From Neorhizobium galegae bv. orientalis str. HAMBI 540 (GTDB lineage Bacteria > Pseudomonadota > Alphaproteobacteria > Rhizobiales > Rhizobiaceae), in NCBI RefSeq assembly GCF_000731315.1, contig NZ_HG938353.1, forward strand, positions 2,356,001 to 2,420,000: a stretch of 64,000 nucleotides of DNA, read 5' to 3'. The translations under genes and the position numbers were made by a program. Shown piece after piece: positions 18,724 to 27,617 of the stretch (position 1 is the first letter of the stretch; the number at the start of each line of letters is the position of its first letter). The notes beneath the pieces are model-generated. The model did not search any database and had not been told where the DNA came from. It was given only the letters and a program-made list of their open reading frames with translations.

Positions 18724-19632
18724 TCAGGCGGCGACAGGTTCCCAGCCCTTTAAGATTTGTTCGAGGCGATCGCGGTCGGCGGCATCGAGTGCCGGCAGGC
18801 CCGGCAGACGCACCGGCCCGAGGTTTTCGCCTCGCAAGGCCAAAGCCTCCTTGACGACCGTGACATTGGCGCCGTTGTTGAACTTGGTGCGCAACATTTC
18901 GAAGCCTGCAATCTTGGCGACCAGCGCCCGCGTCCTGGCATAATCGCCCGCTTCGAGCGCATTCCAGATCGCCAGCGACCGGGTCGGATCGATATTGACG
19001 AGGCCGGACGTGAAGCCTTTGGCGCCGAGTGCGTAAAAAGGTGCCGCCCAGCCCTCGGCGAGACCGCAGATCCAGACCGCATCCGTGCCCTCGGTCGCCC
19101 GCACGCATTCGGAAAACAGCATCATATCGGTCGAGGCGAACTTGACGCCGGCAATGTTCGGATGGGTGGCAATGCGGGCAAGGTCGTCGACGGCCATCGC
19201 ATTGGACCGCACATAGGCGACGAGCGGCAGTTCCGAAGCCTCGGCGATGGCGATGAAATAGTCGGCCTGCGAGCGGGGTGCGGCGAATGGATCGAGCGGG
19301 TGATGGACCATCACTCCCTGAGCGCCTTCATGCTTGGCCGACTTGGCGGTCGCAATCGCCTCGCCGACCGAACGGCCGGCTGCCGCGGTGACAACTGCCT
19401 TGCCCTCGACAGCTGCAACGCAGATAGCCTGCAGTCGAAGCACTTCCTCATGCTGAAGGCTGTAGAACTCGCCGGTATTGCCGCCGCAGACGATGTTGTG
19501 AATGCCCGCGTCGGCAATGCGGCGGATGATCTTGCCGGTCAAGTGAGGATCGATCGTCCCCTGGTTGTCGTAGGCAGTCACGTGGACGCCCGAAATGCCC
19601 GTGAGGACGCGCTTGTAATCGCGGATATTCAT
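18724..19632 (-). CDS. Dihydrodipicolinate synthase/KDG aldolase-family lyase
   Basis: This 302-residue class I lyase has the DapA fold. GGNTGEFYSLQHEE is the substrate carboxylate loop and GVKFASTD carries the Schiff-base Lys. The usual YNxP motif is replaced by AYVRSNA, so the active-site Tyr context differs from true DapA. In this setting it should cleave or dehydrate a 2-keto-3-deoxy sugar acid, producing pyruvate plus an aldehyde or a 2-oxoglutarate semialdehyde. ATG at 19632 follows GGGGGAA. An alternative ATG at 19647 adds five residues. It follows the GntR regulator by 25 bases. Confidence 0.83.
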   Translation of the reverse strand: MNIRDYKRVLTGISGVHVTAYDNQGTIDPHLTGKIIRRIADAGIHNIVCGGNTGEFYSLQHEEVLRLQAICVAAVEGKAVVTAAAGRSVGEAIATAKSAKHEGAQGVMVHHPLDPFAAPRSQADYFIAIAEASELPLVAYVRSNAMAVDDLARIATHPNIAGVKFASTDMMLFSECVRATEGTDAVWICGLAEGWAAPFYALGAKGFTSGLVNIDPTRSLAIWNALEAGDYARTRALVAKIAGFEMLRTKFNNGANVTVVKEALALRGENLGPVRLPGLPALDAADRDRLEQILKGWEPVAA

Positions 19633-19657
19633 GTCCGTTTCCCCCATTCCCGACTTG

Positions 19658-20326
19658 CTACACCCGGAGAAGATGTTTCTCGCCCGAGCGAATGACGTGG
19701 TCGCGCATCAGCCGCTCGGCGAGATCCGGCTCGCGGGCGGCGATCGCGTTGGCAATGGCCTCATGTTCCTCGACCGCCAGGAAGCGCTCCCGCTCTTCCG
19801 ACAGCACGCTGAGACGGGCCGCATGGGTGTAGATGTTCTGGCCGCCCTGCAGGCGACGCAGATAACCGCAACCAGATGCTTCATGGATGGCGTTGTGGAA
19901 GCGCTCGTTGAGAGCGATGAGCTGCAGCACGTCCACCGTCTCGAGGCCGGCCCGCATCTCAACGATGAGCTCGCGCATCATGGCCATATCTTCATCCTTG
20001 ACCCGCTTGGCGGCCTGGCGAGCGATCATGCTTTCGAGCGCGGCACGCGCCAGCATCATCTCTTCCGCCTGACCGGCATTGAAGGTGATGTAGATCCCGC
20101 GGCGGGGCTCTGATCGTACCAAGCCTTCGGCTTCGAGTACGCGCAAGGCCTCCTTCAGCGGCGTCGTGCTGATGCCAAGCTGACTGGCGAGATGACGCTC
20201 GTTGAGCTTTTCACCACCCTTCAACCGGCCGGCAAGAATGGCGTCGCGCACTAGGCCATAGACGTGGTCGCGCAGGCTTTTCAGAAAAACCGGCTCCACG
20301 GGCAGAAGTGCGTCGTCACCTCCCAT
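19658..20326 (-). CDS. GntR-family regulator, FadR/FCD subfamily
   Basis: This 222-residue regulator has an N-terminal winged helix (residues 15-78, NERHLASQLGISTTPLKEALRVLEAEGLV) followed by an all-helical FCD effector domain. Metal/effector residues stand in LNERFHNAIHEASG and AVEEHEAIANAI. It probably senses a sugar acid or its keto-deoxy product and represses both arms of the divergent locus. Two identical palindromes lie just upstream at 20363-20408. GGATGGAGGAT precedes the ATG. Confidence 0.9.
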   Translation of the reverse strand: MGGDDALLPVEPVFLKSLRDHVYGLVRDAILAGRLKGGEKLNERHLASQLGISTTPLKEALRVLEAEGLVRSEPRRGIYITFNAGQAEEMMLARAALESMIARQAAKRVKDEDMAMMRELIVEMRAGLETVDVLQLIALNERFHNAIHEASGCGYLRRLQGGQNIYTHAARLSVLSEERERFLAVEEHEAIANAIAAREPDLAERLMRDHVIRSGEKHLLRV

Positions 20327-20362
20327 TCATATCCTCCATCCTTATGGCGCTGATCTAACACC

Positions 20363-20408
20363 TGAAATTTGATATATCAAGGCAGAAATCTGAAACTTGA
20401 TATATCAA
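20363..20408. promoter_or_regulatory. Tandem GntR operators between divergent catabolic operons
   Basis: The 12-bp perfect palindrome TTGATATATCAA occurs at 20369-20380 and again at 20397-20408. Each is preceded by TGAAA, giving an 18-bp direct repeat with 28-bp period (TGAAATTTGATATATCAA and TGAAACTTGATATATCAA). It lies between the GntR gene and the pentonate dehydratase gene, where one dimer per palindrome could control both directions. Confidence 0.75.
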
Positions 20409-20513
20409 TTTCCGCAAAGCCTGTTTAAGTTGATGCCGGGCGGGAGGAGCTCCGTCCCCGGATCGAAACATAATCGACACCGGAATGATGGCAGGATTTC
20501 TGGAAGAGCAAGC

Positions 20514-22244
20514 ATGACTAAGCAAGCAGCCAATCTCCGCAGCGCACGTTGGTTCGCGCCGGATGATCTTCGTTCGTCGGGACATCGCTCCCGCATGATG
20601 CAGATGGGTTATGACGAGAAGGATTGGGGCAAAAAGCCGATCATCGCTATCCTCAATACCTGGTCCGACCTCAACGCCTGCCACGCCCATTTCAAGGACC
20701 GCGTCGAGCATGTGAAGCGCGGTGTCCTGCAGGCGGGCGGCTTTCCGGTGGAACTGCCGGTGCAGTCGCTCTCCGAAAGCGCGCTGAAGCCGACCTCCAT
20801 GCTCTACCGCAACTTCCTCGCCATGGAGACGGAAGAGCTGTTGCGCGCCCACCCGATCGACGGGGCTGTGTTGATGGGTGGCTGCGACAAGACCACGCCA
20901 GCTCTGGTCATGGGCGCCATCAGCGCCGGTTTCCCGATGATCTTCCTGCCCGCCGGCCCGATGCTGCGCGGCAACTACAAGGGCGAATGGCTTGGCTCCG
21001 GTTCTGACGCCTGGAAATACTGGGACGAACGCCGCGCCGGCACGATTTCCGAAGAGCAGTGGACCGGTGTCGAGGAAGGCATCGCTCGCTCCTACGGCCA
21101 TTGCATGACCTTCGGCACCGCAAGCACGATGACAGCGATCGCCGAGGCGCTCGGCCTAACCCTCCCCGGCGCGAGCTCCATTCCCGCCGCCGACGTCAAC
21201 CATATCCGCATGAGCACGCGGTGCGGCCGCCGGATCGTCGAAATGGTCTGGGACGAGTTGACTCCGGACAAGATCATCACGGCCGACGCGGTCCACAACG
21301 CCACGACCGTCGCCATGGCGACCGGCTGTTCCACCAATGCCGTTGTCCATCTCCTGTCGATGGCTCGCCGCGCCGGCGTGCCGCTGACGCTGGACGATCT
21401 CGACAAGGCGGGACGCACGACGCCGGTTGTCGCCAACATTCGTCCGACCGGTGACAAATACCTGATGGAAGACTTCTATTACGCCGGGGGCCTGCGCGCC
21501 CTGATGTCGGAGATCAAGGATCTCCTGAAACTCGACGCCATGACCGTCAGCGGTTTCCCGCTCGGCGAAACGTTGAAGGGTGCGGAAGTCTATAACAGCG
21601 ACGTCATTCGCCCGCTTTCCAACCCGATCTACCACGAGGGTTCGCTGGCGGTCCTCAAAGGCAATCTCGCGCCGGACGGCTGCGTCATGAAGCCCTCGGC
21701 CTGCGAACCGCGGCTGCGGGTTCACGAAGGCCCTGCCCTCGTCTTCGACAGCTATCCCGAAATGAAGGCGATGATCGACCGCGAGGATCTGGACGTCACC
21801 GCCGATCACGTCCTGATTCTGCGCAATGCCGGCCCGAAGGGCGGTCCCGGCATGCCGGAATGGGGCATGCTGCCAATCCCGAAGAAGATCCTGAAACAGG
21901 GTTATCGCGATATGCTGCGCATTTCCGATGCCCGCATGTCCGGCACGAGCTACGGTGCCTGCATCCTGCATGTGGCGCCGGAAGCCCATATCGGCGGGCC
22001 GCTGTCGCTGGTGCGCACCGGCGACATCATCCGCGTCGACCTGCCGAACCGCTCAATCGACATGCTGGTGGACGAAGAGACGCTCGCCAGCCGCCGCGCC
22101 GAATGGGTGGCCCCGGCCGATAAATATGAACGCGGTTATGGCTGGATGTTCTCAAAGCACATCAAGCAGGCCAACGAAGGCTGCGATTTCGATTTCCTCG
22201 AACGGCAATTCGGCGCGACCGCCGGCGAGCCCGACATTTTCTGA
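20514..22244 (+). CDS. IlvD/EDD-family aldonic acid dehydratase (L-arabinonate/D-xylonate type)
   Basis: This 576-residue [Fe-S] dehydratase converts a sugar acid to its 2-keto-3-deoxy form. Cluster ligands are Cys56 (LNACHAHF), Cys124 (MGGCDKTTPA) and Cys197 (YGHCMTF). Their spacing is the same as in the characterised rhizobial L-arabinonate and Caulobacter D-xylonate dehydratases. The catalytic Ser is in DARMSGTSYG. The N-terminal LRSARWFAPDDLRSSGHRSR is typical of this pentonate branch rather than of the branched-chain amino acid enzyme. ATG at 20514 follows GGAAGAG. The frame is open upstream to 20397 but crosses the operator. Confidence 0.85.
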   Translation: MTKQAANLRSARWFAPDDLRSSGHRSRMMQMGYDEKDWGKKPIIAILNTWSDLNACHAHFKDRVEHVKRGVLQAGGFPVELPVQSLSESALKPTSMLYRNFLAMETEELLRAHPIDGAVLMGGCDKTTPALVMGAISAGFPMIFLPAGPMLRGNYKGEWLGSGSDAWKYWDERRAGTISEEQWTGVEEGIARSYGHCMTFGTASTMTAIAEALGLTLPGASSIPAADVNHIRMSTRCGRRIVEMVWDELTPDKIITADAVHNATTVAMATGCSTNAVVHLLSMARRAGVPLTLDDLDKAGRTTPVVANIRPTGDKYLMEDFYYAGGLRALMSEIKDLLKLDAMTVSGFPLGETLKGAEVYNSDVIRPLSNPIYHEGSLAVLKGNLAPDGCVMKPSACEPRLRVHEGPALVFDSYPEMKAMIDREDLDVTADHVLILRNAGPKGGPGMPEWGMLPIPKKILKQGYRDMLRISDARMSGTSYGACILHVAPEAHIGGPLSLVRTGDIIRVDLPNRSIDMLVDEETLASRRAEWVAPADKYERGYGWMFSKHIKQANEGCDFDFLERQFGATAGEPDIF

Positions 22245-22255
22245 GTGGAGAACCC

Positions 22256-22981
22256 ATGACCGACTACGTTCTTTCCGAGACCACGCGCAAGAAATACCAG
22301 GGCATCAGCTGCGCGACGATCTGCACCGCGCTCTTCAAGCGTGGACTGCGCAATCAGTTCATCCAGGATGTCCGGCCGCTTTCCCAAAAGCCGCAGAACA
22401 TGGTCGGCCAGGCCTTCACGCTGCGTTACATCCCGGCCCGTGAAGACCTCAACCCGCTTTCGGTGTTCCAGAACCCACAGCATCCGCAGCGCGCCGCTGT
22501 CGAGCAGTGCCCGCCGGGCCATGTGATGGTCATGGACAGCCGCAGGGATCCCCGAGCCGCCTCCGCCGGTTCCATCCTCGTGTCGCGCCTGATGGTGCGC
22601 GGCGTCGCCGGCGTCGTCACCGATGGCGGATTTCGTGATAGCCCCGAAATTGCCGAACTCGGCATCCGCGCCTATCACAACCGCCCCTCCGCCCCAACCA
22701 ACCTGACGCTCCATCAGGCGCTCGATATCAACGTGCCGATCGGCTGCGGCGACGTCGCGGTCTGGCCGGGCGACGTGGTTGTCGGCGACAATGAAGGCGT
22801 TGTCATCGTTCCGGCCGGCATAGCCGACGAGATCGCCGACGAGGTGATCGAGATGACCGCATTCGAGGATTTCGTCACCGAGGAGGTCTTGAGTGGCCGC
22901 TCGATCATCGGCCTCTATCCGGCGACCAGGGAAGAGACCAAGACGGATTTCGCCCGCTGGCGCCAGGCCAAGGGCCGCTGA
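22256..22981 (+). CDS. RraA-family protein, possible 2-keto-3-deoxy-acid or related aldolase
   Basis: This 241-residue protein belongs to the RraA/HMG aldolase family. The phosphate- and metal-site segment GVAGVVTDGGFRDSPEIAEL contains the Arg and Asp used by divalent-metal-dependent pyruvate aldolases. GCGDVAVWPGDVVVGDNEGVVIVPA is the family's C-terminal signature. It is cotranscribed 11 bases after the pentonate dehydratase, so cleavage of the keto-deoxy product is the likely role rather than RNase E inhibition. The aldolase role is inferred from context. Confidence 0.78.
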   Translation: MTDYVLSETTRKKYQGISCATICTALFKRGLRNQFIQDVRPLSQKPQNMVGQAFTLRYIPAREDLNPLSVFQNPQHPQRAAVEQCPPGHVMVMDSRRDPRAASAGSILVSRLMVRGVAGVVTDGGFRDSPEIAELGIRAYHNRPSAPTNLTLHQALDINVPIGCGDVAVWPGDVVVGDNEGVVIVPAGIADEIADEVIEMTAFEDFVTEEVLSGRSIIGLYPATREETKTDFARWRQAKGR

Positions 22982-23045
22982 GGCAACTTTCTCCACCGAT
23001 CAAACGAAACGGCGTCGGGATCAATGGAACCCGGCTGGCAGTCTA

Positions 23046-24287
23046 TTAACCTGTCGGCATCTCGCGCAGGTCTTTGAAAAGCACGTTTTGGTCGGTGAGG
23101 TATTTGGCAAAGATCGGCAGGCTGGCGCCGCCGATCGCCCGCGCCTGGGAGCCGACCATTCCCTCGATGATATCGGGAATGATGACGCCCTGAAGGTCGA
23201 GTCGTGCCACCGCCTCGATGGTCGAGGCGACAATTCGTTGCCGCACCCAGGCCGGAAAACCGCCGTCGATCACGGCGGCGCCAAAATCGATGATCGAGGC
23301 TGCCGCGACGATCGCCTGGGCAAGCGCATTTGCGGTCTGGAAAATCCACAGATCGAGCGGTTCCCCGAAATCGATCCAGTCGTCGGCGGAATACCAGAGC
23401 GGCTGCGGATCCAGGTTCCGCTCTTTCAGAAGGTTCTCCAGAACGAAGATCGAGGCGATGTCGAGCAATTGGCGCGTTTCGCCATCCTTGCCACGCACCG
23501 GAAGCGGCCCCACCGCGCCGGCGGTTCCGGTCCGGCCGGAGAAAATCGCGGAATTCAGAACGATCCCGCCGCCGATGAACGATCCGATGAAGAAATACAC
23601 GAAATCCGGATAAGACGGGCCAACGCCGAATACCAGTTCTGCGCCGCAGGCGCTGGTCGCGTCGTTCTGCAGATAGACCGCGTGCTGGACCTGGCTTGCG
23701 ATTTCCGCCTGCAGATCGAACCCGCGCCAAACCTCCATCGCCCCTTGTGGAGCGCCCACTTCCTCGGCCCAGTTCCAGAGTTCGAATGGCGCGGCGATCC
23801 CGATCCCGGCGATACGGCCGCGCTGTGCCTCATTCAACTGGCCTTCGAGCCGGGCAATGCCGGACGTGATGATCTCGATGATCTTCCCGGGAAGCGGATA
23901 GGCATAGGTCTCGTGATATTGCAGCCGTATATGACCGACGAAATCCATCAGCACCAGGTCGGCGCTACGCCGGCCGATCTTCACGCCGAACGAATAGACG
24001 GCATCCGGATTGAGGCGCATCGGTACCGAAGGTTGCCCCACCCGGCCGCGCACCGGTTCACCGCGCAACAAGAGACCGTCCTTTTCGAGCGCCCGCATGA
24101 TGACCGAGACGGTCTGGGCGGAAAGCCCGCTGCGTCGCGTGATATCCGCCTTCGACATCGAGCCGTTCAGACGCACAAGCGAAAGCACGAGCCGTTCATT
24201 ATAGGCCCTCACCCGCACCTGATTTGAGCCGCCGGTGAAATTGCCCAGCAGCGCGTGGCCTTGCGCCACACTATCCGAAACCGACAT
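23046..24287 (-). CDS. ROK-family transcriptional regulator of the fructose importer
   Basis: This 413-residue protein has an N-terminal winged helix (about residues 25-85, SMSKADITRRSGLSAQTVSVIMRALEKDGLL) followed by a sugar-kinase-like ROK domain containing GIGIAAPFELWNWAEEVGAP and FIGSFIGGGIVLNSAIFSG. Kinase activity is not expected, because the catalytic region is divergent. It is divergent from frcBCA, and rhizobia carry a ROK regulator (FrcR) beside frc, so fructose control is likely. GGGAGGAAGAG precedes the ATG. It converges on the RraA-like gene across a 64-base gap. Confidence 0.85.
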   Translation of the reverse strand: MSVSDSVAQGHALLGNFTGGSNQVRVRAYNERLVLSLVRLNGSMSKADITRRSGLSAQTVSVIMRALEKDGLLLRGEPVRGRVGQPSVPMRLNPDAVYSFGVKIGRRSADLVLMDFVGHIRLQYHETYAYPLPGKIIEIITSGIARLEGQLNEAQRGRIAGIGIAAPFELWNWAEEVGAPQGAMEVWRGFDLQAEIASQVQHAVYLQNDATSACGAELVFGVGPSYPDFVYFFIGSFIGGGIVLNSAIFSGRTGTAGAVGPLPVRGKDGETRQLLDIASIFVLENLLKERNLDPQPLWYSADDWIDFGEPLDLWIFQTANALAQAIVAAASIIDFGAAVIDGGFPAWVRQRIVASTIEAVARLDLQGVIIPDIIEGMVGSQARAIGGASLPIFAKYLTDQNVLFKDLREMPTG

Positions 24288-24442
24288 GGCTCTTCCTCCC
24301 AGAAGCCTTGAATCGACGGAGAAACCTCATTCGAGAAAGCAGGATATCCTCTTGATATCCCGAGCTAAACCCAAAGGTGCACAGCACACGGACCGCCCAG
24401 ATTCTGAACCTCCACTTCGGCAAACTATGGCACGAGAAATAA

Positions 24443-24493
24443 ATAATTCAATCGGAATTAATTATTGACAGGCTATTTCAACTCGTTCTTAAT
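24443..24493 (+). promoter_or_regulatory. frcB promoter and probable ROK operator
   Basis: The gap 24288-24603 holds an A/T-rich inverted repeat near 24446-24460 (AATTC-AATCG-GAATT, imperfectly longer). It is followed by TTGACA at 24465-24470 and CTTAAT at 24488-24493 with 17-bp spacing. The operator touches the -35 box, which fits repression by the divergent ROK protein. The 110-base leader up to frcB shows no obvious riboswitch. Confidence 0.55.
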
Positions 24494-24603
24494 TAGGGTG
24501 TAAGGGCACAGGACGGCTTGGAGGAGACGCCTGTCGAACTCGGTGGCACCGGTGTCCGAACGTTGGTCCGCATGGCGGACAATCTTAACTCTGGGAGGAG
24601 ACC

Positions 24604-25629
24604 ATGAAGAAATCCGTATTGTCCGCCGCGTTCGGCGCCCTCGTCCTGGGCGTCGCGTTTTCCGCCCCTGCCCAGGCCGCCGGCGTGTCCGCCTGCCTGA
24701 TCACCAAGACCGACACCAATCCCTTCTTCGTCAAGATGAAGGAAGGTGCCTCGGCCAAGGCCAAGGAACTCGGCGTGACGCTGAAATCCTATGCCGGTAA
24801 GATCGACGGCGACAGCGAAAGCCAGGTCGCAGCCATCGAAAGCTGCATCGCCGACGGCGCCAAGGGCATTCTCATCACCGCGTCCGACACCAAGGGCATC
24901 GTGCCGACCGTCAAGAAAGCCCGTGATGCCGGCGTCCTCGTCATCGCCCTCGACACCCCGCTCGACCCGATCAACGCCGCCGACGCTACCTTTGCTACCG
25001 ACAATCTTCTTGCCGGCAAGCTGATCGGCCAGTGGGCCAAGGAAACCATGGGCGACAAGGCCAAGGATGCCAAGGTCGGCTTCCTCGACCTGACCCCGGA
25101 TCAGCCGACGGTCGATGTCCTGCGCGACCAGGGCTTCATGATCGGCTTTGGCATCGACCCCAAGAACCCGGACAAGATCGGTGACGAAACCGACAAGCGC
25201 ATCGTCGGCCACGACGTGACCAACGGCAACGAGGAAGGCGGTCGCAAGGCCATGGAAAACCTTCTCCAGAAAAATTCCGGTATCAACGTCATCCACACGA
25301 TCAACGAGCCCGCCGCCGTCGGTGCCTACCAGGCCCTGAAAGCTGTCGGCATGGAAAAGAACGTGCTGATCGTCTCGGTCGACGGCGGTTGCCCGGGCGT
25401 CAAGTCAGTCAAGGAAGGCGTGATCGGCGCCACCTCGCAGCAATATCCGCTGCTGATGGCATCGCTCGGCATCGAGGCGATCAAGAAGTTCGCCGACACC
25501 AAGGAAAAGCCGAAGCCGACCGAAGGCAAGTCCTTCTTTGACACCGGCGTCTCGCTGGTCACCGACAAACCGGTTCCCGGTGTCAAGTCGATCGACGTCA
25601 AGGAAGGTACGGCCAAGTGCTGGGGTTGA
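24604..25629 (+). CDS. frcB: Fructose ABC transporter periplasmic binding protein
   Basis: This 341-residue protein is nearly colinear with Sinorhizobium FrcB. It has the signal peptide [19 protein letters not shown] ending in AQA, then the mature start [59 protein letters not shown] and [10 protein letters not shown] are also present. It binds fructose (also ribose and mannose in characterised rhizobial systems) in the periplasm. GGGAGGAGACC precedes the ATG. A terminator hairpin follows, separating it from frcC. Confidence 0.95.
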   Translation: MKKSVLSAAFGALVLGVAFSAPAQAAGVSACLITKTDTNPFFVKMKEGASAKAKELGVTLKSYAGKIDGDSESQVAAIESCIADGAKGILITASDTKGIVPTVKKARDAGVLVIALDTPLDPINAADATFATDNLLAGKLIGQWAKETMGDKAKDAKVGFLDLTPDQPTVDVLRDQGFMIGFGIDPKNPDKIGDETDKRIVGHDVTNGNEEGGRKAMENLLQKNSGINVIHTINEPAAVGAYQALKAVGMEKNVLIVSVDGGCPGVKSVKEGVIGATSQQYPLLMASLGIEAIKKFADTKEKPKPTEGKSFFDTGVSLVTDKPVPGVKSIDVKEGTAKCWG

Positions 25630-25651
25630 TCCCCGCCATCTAGCCACATCT

Positions 25652-25679
25652 CGGCCGGGGCGAGATCCCCGGCCGTTTT
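25652..25679 (+). terminator. Terminator/attenuator between frcB and frcC
   Basis: A nine-pair G/C stem (CGGCCGGGG with CCCCGGCCG, six-base loop CGAGAT) is followed by TTTT at 25676-25679. It should terminate part of the transcripts after frcB, so that the binding protein outnumbers the membrane components. Confidence 0.75.
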
Positions 25680-25770
25680 CGACCAGCGATACGCCGCTGG
25701 GAAGCAACCGGCGAAGACCGGGCGAACTCAACGGATGGTTCCTGCGCATTCGGCGCGCGGAGGAGGAAAC

Positions 25771-26835
25771 ATGAGTGGAACACAGGAATTCGAGCGTGTT
25801 CTCGACGGCAGCGACAAAAGCGTTGCCTCGTTCGAGAGCCAGGACGTCTCTCTCTTAAAACGCGCGCAGCATTTTCTGCATTCGACACCCGCTGCCGTGC
25901 CGCTGATCGTGCTGATCCTGTCCATCATTATCTTCGGCATCGCCATCGGCGGACGATTCTTCTCGTCCTATACGCTGACGCTGATCCTTCAGCAGATCGC
26001 GGTTGTCGGTATTCTCGGCTCTGCCCAGACGCTGATCATCCTCACCGCCGGCATCGATCTTTCGATCGGGGTAGTGATGGTGATATCGGCCGTCATCATG
26101 GGCAATTTCGCCGTCACCTACGGCATGCCTGCGGGCATAGCGATCCTTGTCGGCCTAATCACCGGCGGCGTCTGCGGATTTTTCAACGGGTTCCTTGTCG
26201 CGGTCATGCGGTTGCCGCCGTTCATCGTGACGCTCGGCTCTTGGAACATCATCATGGCGACGAATTTCATCTATTCCGCCAACGAGACGATCCGCGACAC
26301 CGACGTGGACGAAAAGGCGCCGCTCCTCCATCTCTTCGCTCTCAATTTCAAGGTAGGCAGCGCAATTCTGACGCTGGGCGTCATCGCCATGGTCCTGCTC
26401 GTCGCAGTGCTCTGGTACATCCTCAACCATACGGCCTGGGGAAGGCATGTTTACGCCGTCGGTGACGACCCCGAAGCAGCGAAACTCTCCGGTATCCAGA
26501 CCCGCAAGGTTCTGCTCAGCGTCTACACGATCGCCGGCATCATCGCCGCCTTCGCCGCCTGGGTTTCGATCGGCCGCAACGGTTCGATATCCCCCTCCTC
26601 CGCGGTGACCGACTATAACCTGCAGGCAATCACCGCAACGGTGATCGGCGGCATCTCGTTGTTCGGCGGCCGCGGCTCCATCCTCGGCACGCTGTTCGGC
26701 GCCATGCTCGTCGGCGTCATGTCGATGGGGCTCAACATGCTCGGCGCCGATCCTCAATGGAAAGTCATGCTGACCGGCTGGCTCATCATCGCCGCCGTCG
26801 CCATCGATCAGTGGATCAGAAAGGTCTCGGTGTAA
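25771..26835 (+). CDS. frcC: Fructose ABC transporter permease
   Basis: This 354-residue CUT2-family permease has a ~50-residue cytoplasmic N-terminus and about ten hydrophobic helices. Landmarks are ILTAGIDLSIGVVMVISAVIMG and the coupling segment HVYAVGDDPEAAKLSGIQT, then ATVIGGISLFGGRGSILGT. CGGAGGAGGAAAC immediately precedes the ATG at 25771, so the longer frame from 25735 is not used. It sits two bases before frcA. Confidence 0.93.
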   Translation: MSGTQEFERVLDGSDKSVASFESQDVSLLKRAQHFLHSTPAAVPLIVLILSIIIFGIAIGGRFFSSYTLTLILQQIAVVGILGSAQTLIILTAGIDLSIGVVMVISAVIMGNFAVTYGMPAGIAILVGLITGGVCGFFNGFLVAVMRLPPFIVTLGSWNIIMATNFIYSANETIRDTDVDEKAPLLHLFALNFKVGSAILTLGVIAMVLLVAVLWYILNHTAWGRHVYAVGDDPEAAKLSGIQTRKVLLSVYTIAGIIAAFAAWVSIGRNGSISPSSAVTDYNLQAITATVIGGISLFGGRGSILGTLFGAMLVGVMSMGLNMLGADPQWKVMLTGWLIIAAVAIDQWIRKVSV

Positions 26836-26837
26836 TC

Positions 26838-27617
26838 ATGAGTGTCGAACCCATCCTCACAGCCCGCGGCCTGGTAAAACGTTACGGACGCGTGACCGCT
26901 CTCGACAACGCCGATTTCGATCTCTACCCCGGCGAAATCCTCGCCGTCATCGGCGACAACGGTGCCGGCAAATCCTCGCTGATCAAGGCGATCTCCGGCG
27001 CGGTGCGGCCCGACGAGGGCGAAATCACCCTGGAAGGCCGGCCGGTGCACTTCAAATCACCACTCGAAGCCCGCGATGCGGGCATCGAAACCGTCTACCA
27101 GAACCTCGCGCTCTCACCGGCGCTATCCATCGCCGACAACATGTTTCTCGGGCGCGAAATCCGCAAACCGGGCATGCTCGGACAGTGGTTCCGCATGCTC
27201 GACCGACCGACGATGGAAAAGCAGGCCCGAGACAAGCTCACCGAACTCGGGCTGATGACGATCCAGAACATCAACCAGGCCGTCGAGACCCTGTCTGGCG
27301 GGCAGCGTCAGGGCGTTGCGGTGGCCCGGGCCGCCGCCTTCGGCTCCAAGGTCATCATCCTCGACGAACCAACCGCCGCACTCGGCGTCAAGGAAAGCCG
27401 GAAAGTTCTGGAGCTTATTCTCGACGTGCGCTCGCGCGGCATTCCGATTGTACTCATCTCGCACAACATGCCGCATGTGTTCGAAGTGGCCGACCGTATC
27501 CATATTCATCGGCTTGGACGAAGGCTGACCGTCATCGATCCGAAAGAGTACACGATGTCCGACGCCGTCGCCTTCATGACGGGCGCCAAGGCGCCCGCCC
27601 AGCCAGTCGCGGCGTAA
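26838..27617 (+). CDS. frcA: Fructose ABC transporter ATP-binding protein
   Basis: This 259-residue single-domain CUT2 ATPase has Walker A GDNGAGKSS, a Q-loop in TVYQNLALSP, signature LSGGQRQGVAVARA and Walker B VIILDEPTAALG. The FrcA-type C-terminus HIHRLGRRLTVIDPKEYTMSDAVAFMTG is present. Unlike the two-domain RbsA/XylG ATPases of many CUT2 systems, Frc uses a half-size ATPase, as here. In Sinorhizobium the kinase gene frcK follows, but here 690 bases without a gene follow. Confidence 0.93.
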   Translation: MSVEPILTARGLVKRYGRVTALDNADFDLYPGEILAVIGDNGAGKSSLIKAISGAVRPDEGEITLEGRPVHFKSPLEARDAGIETVYQNLALSPALSIADNMFLGREIRKPGMLGQWFRMLDRPTMEKQARDKLTELGLMTIQNINQAVETLSGGQRQGVAVARAAAFGSKVIILDEPTAALGVKESRKVLELILDVRSRGIPIVLISHNMPHVFEVADRIHIHRLGRRLTVIDPKEYTMSDAVAFMTGAKAPAQPVAA

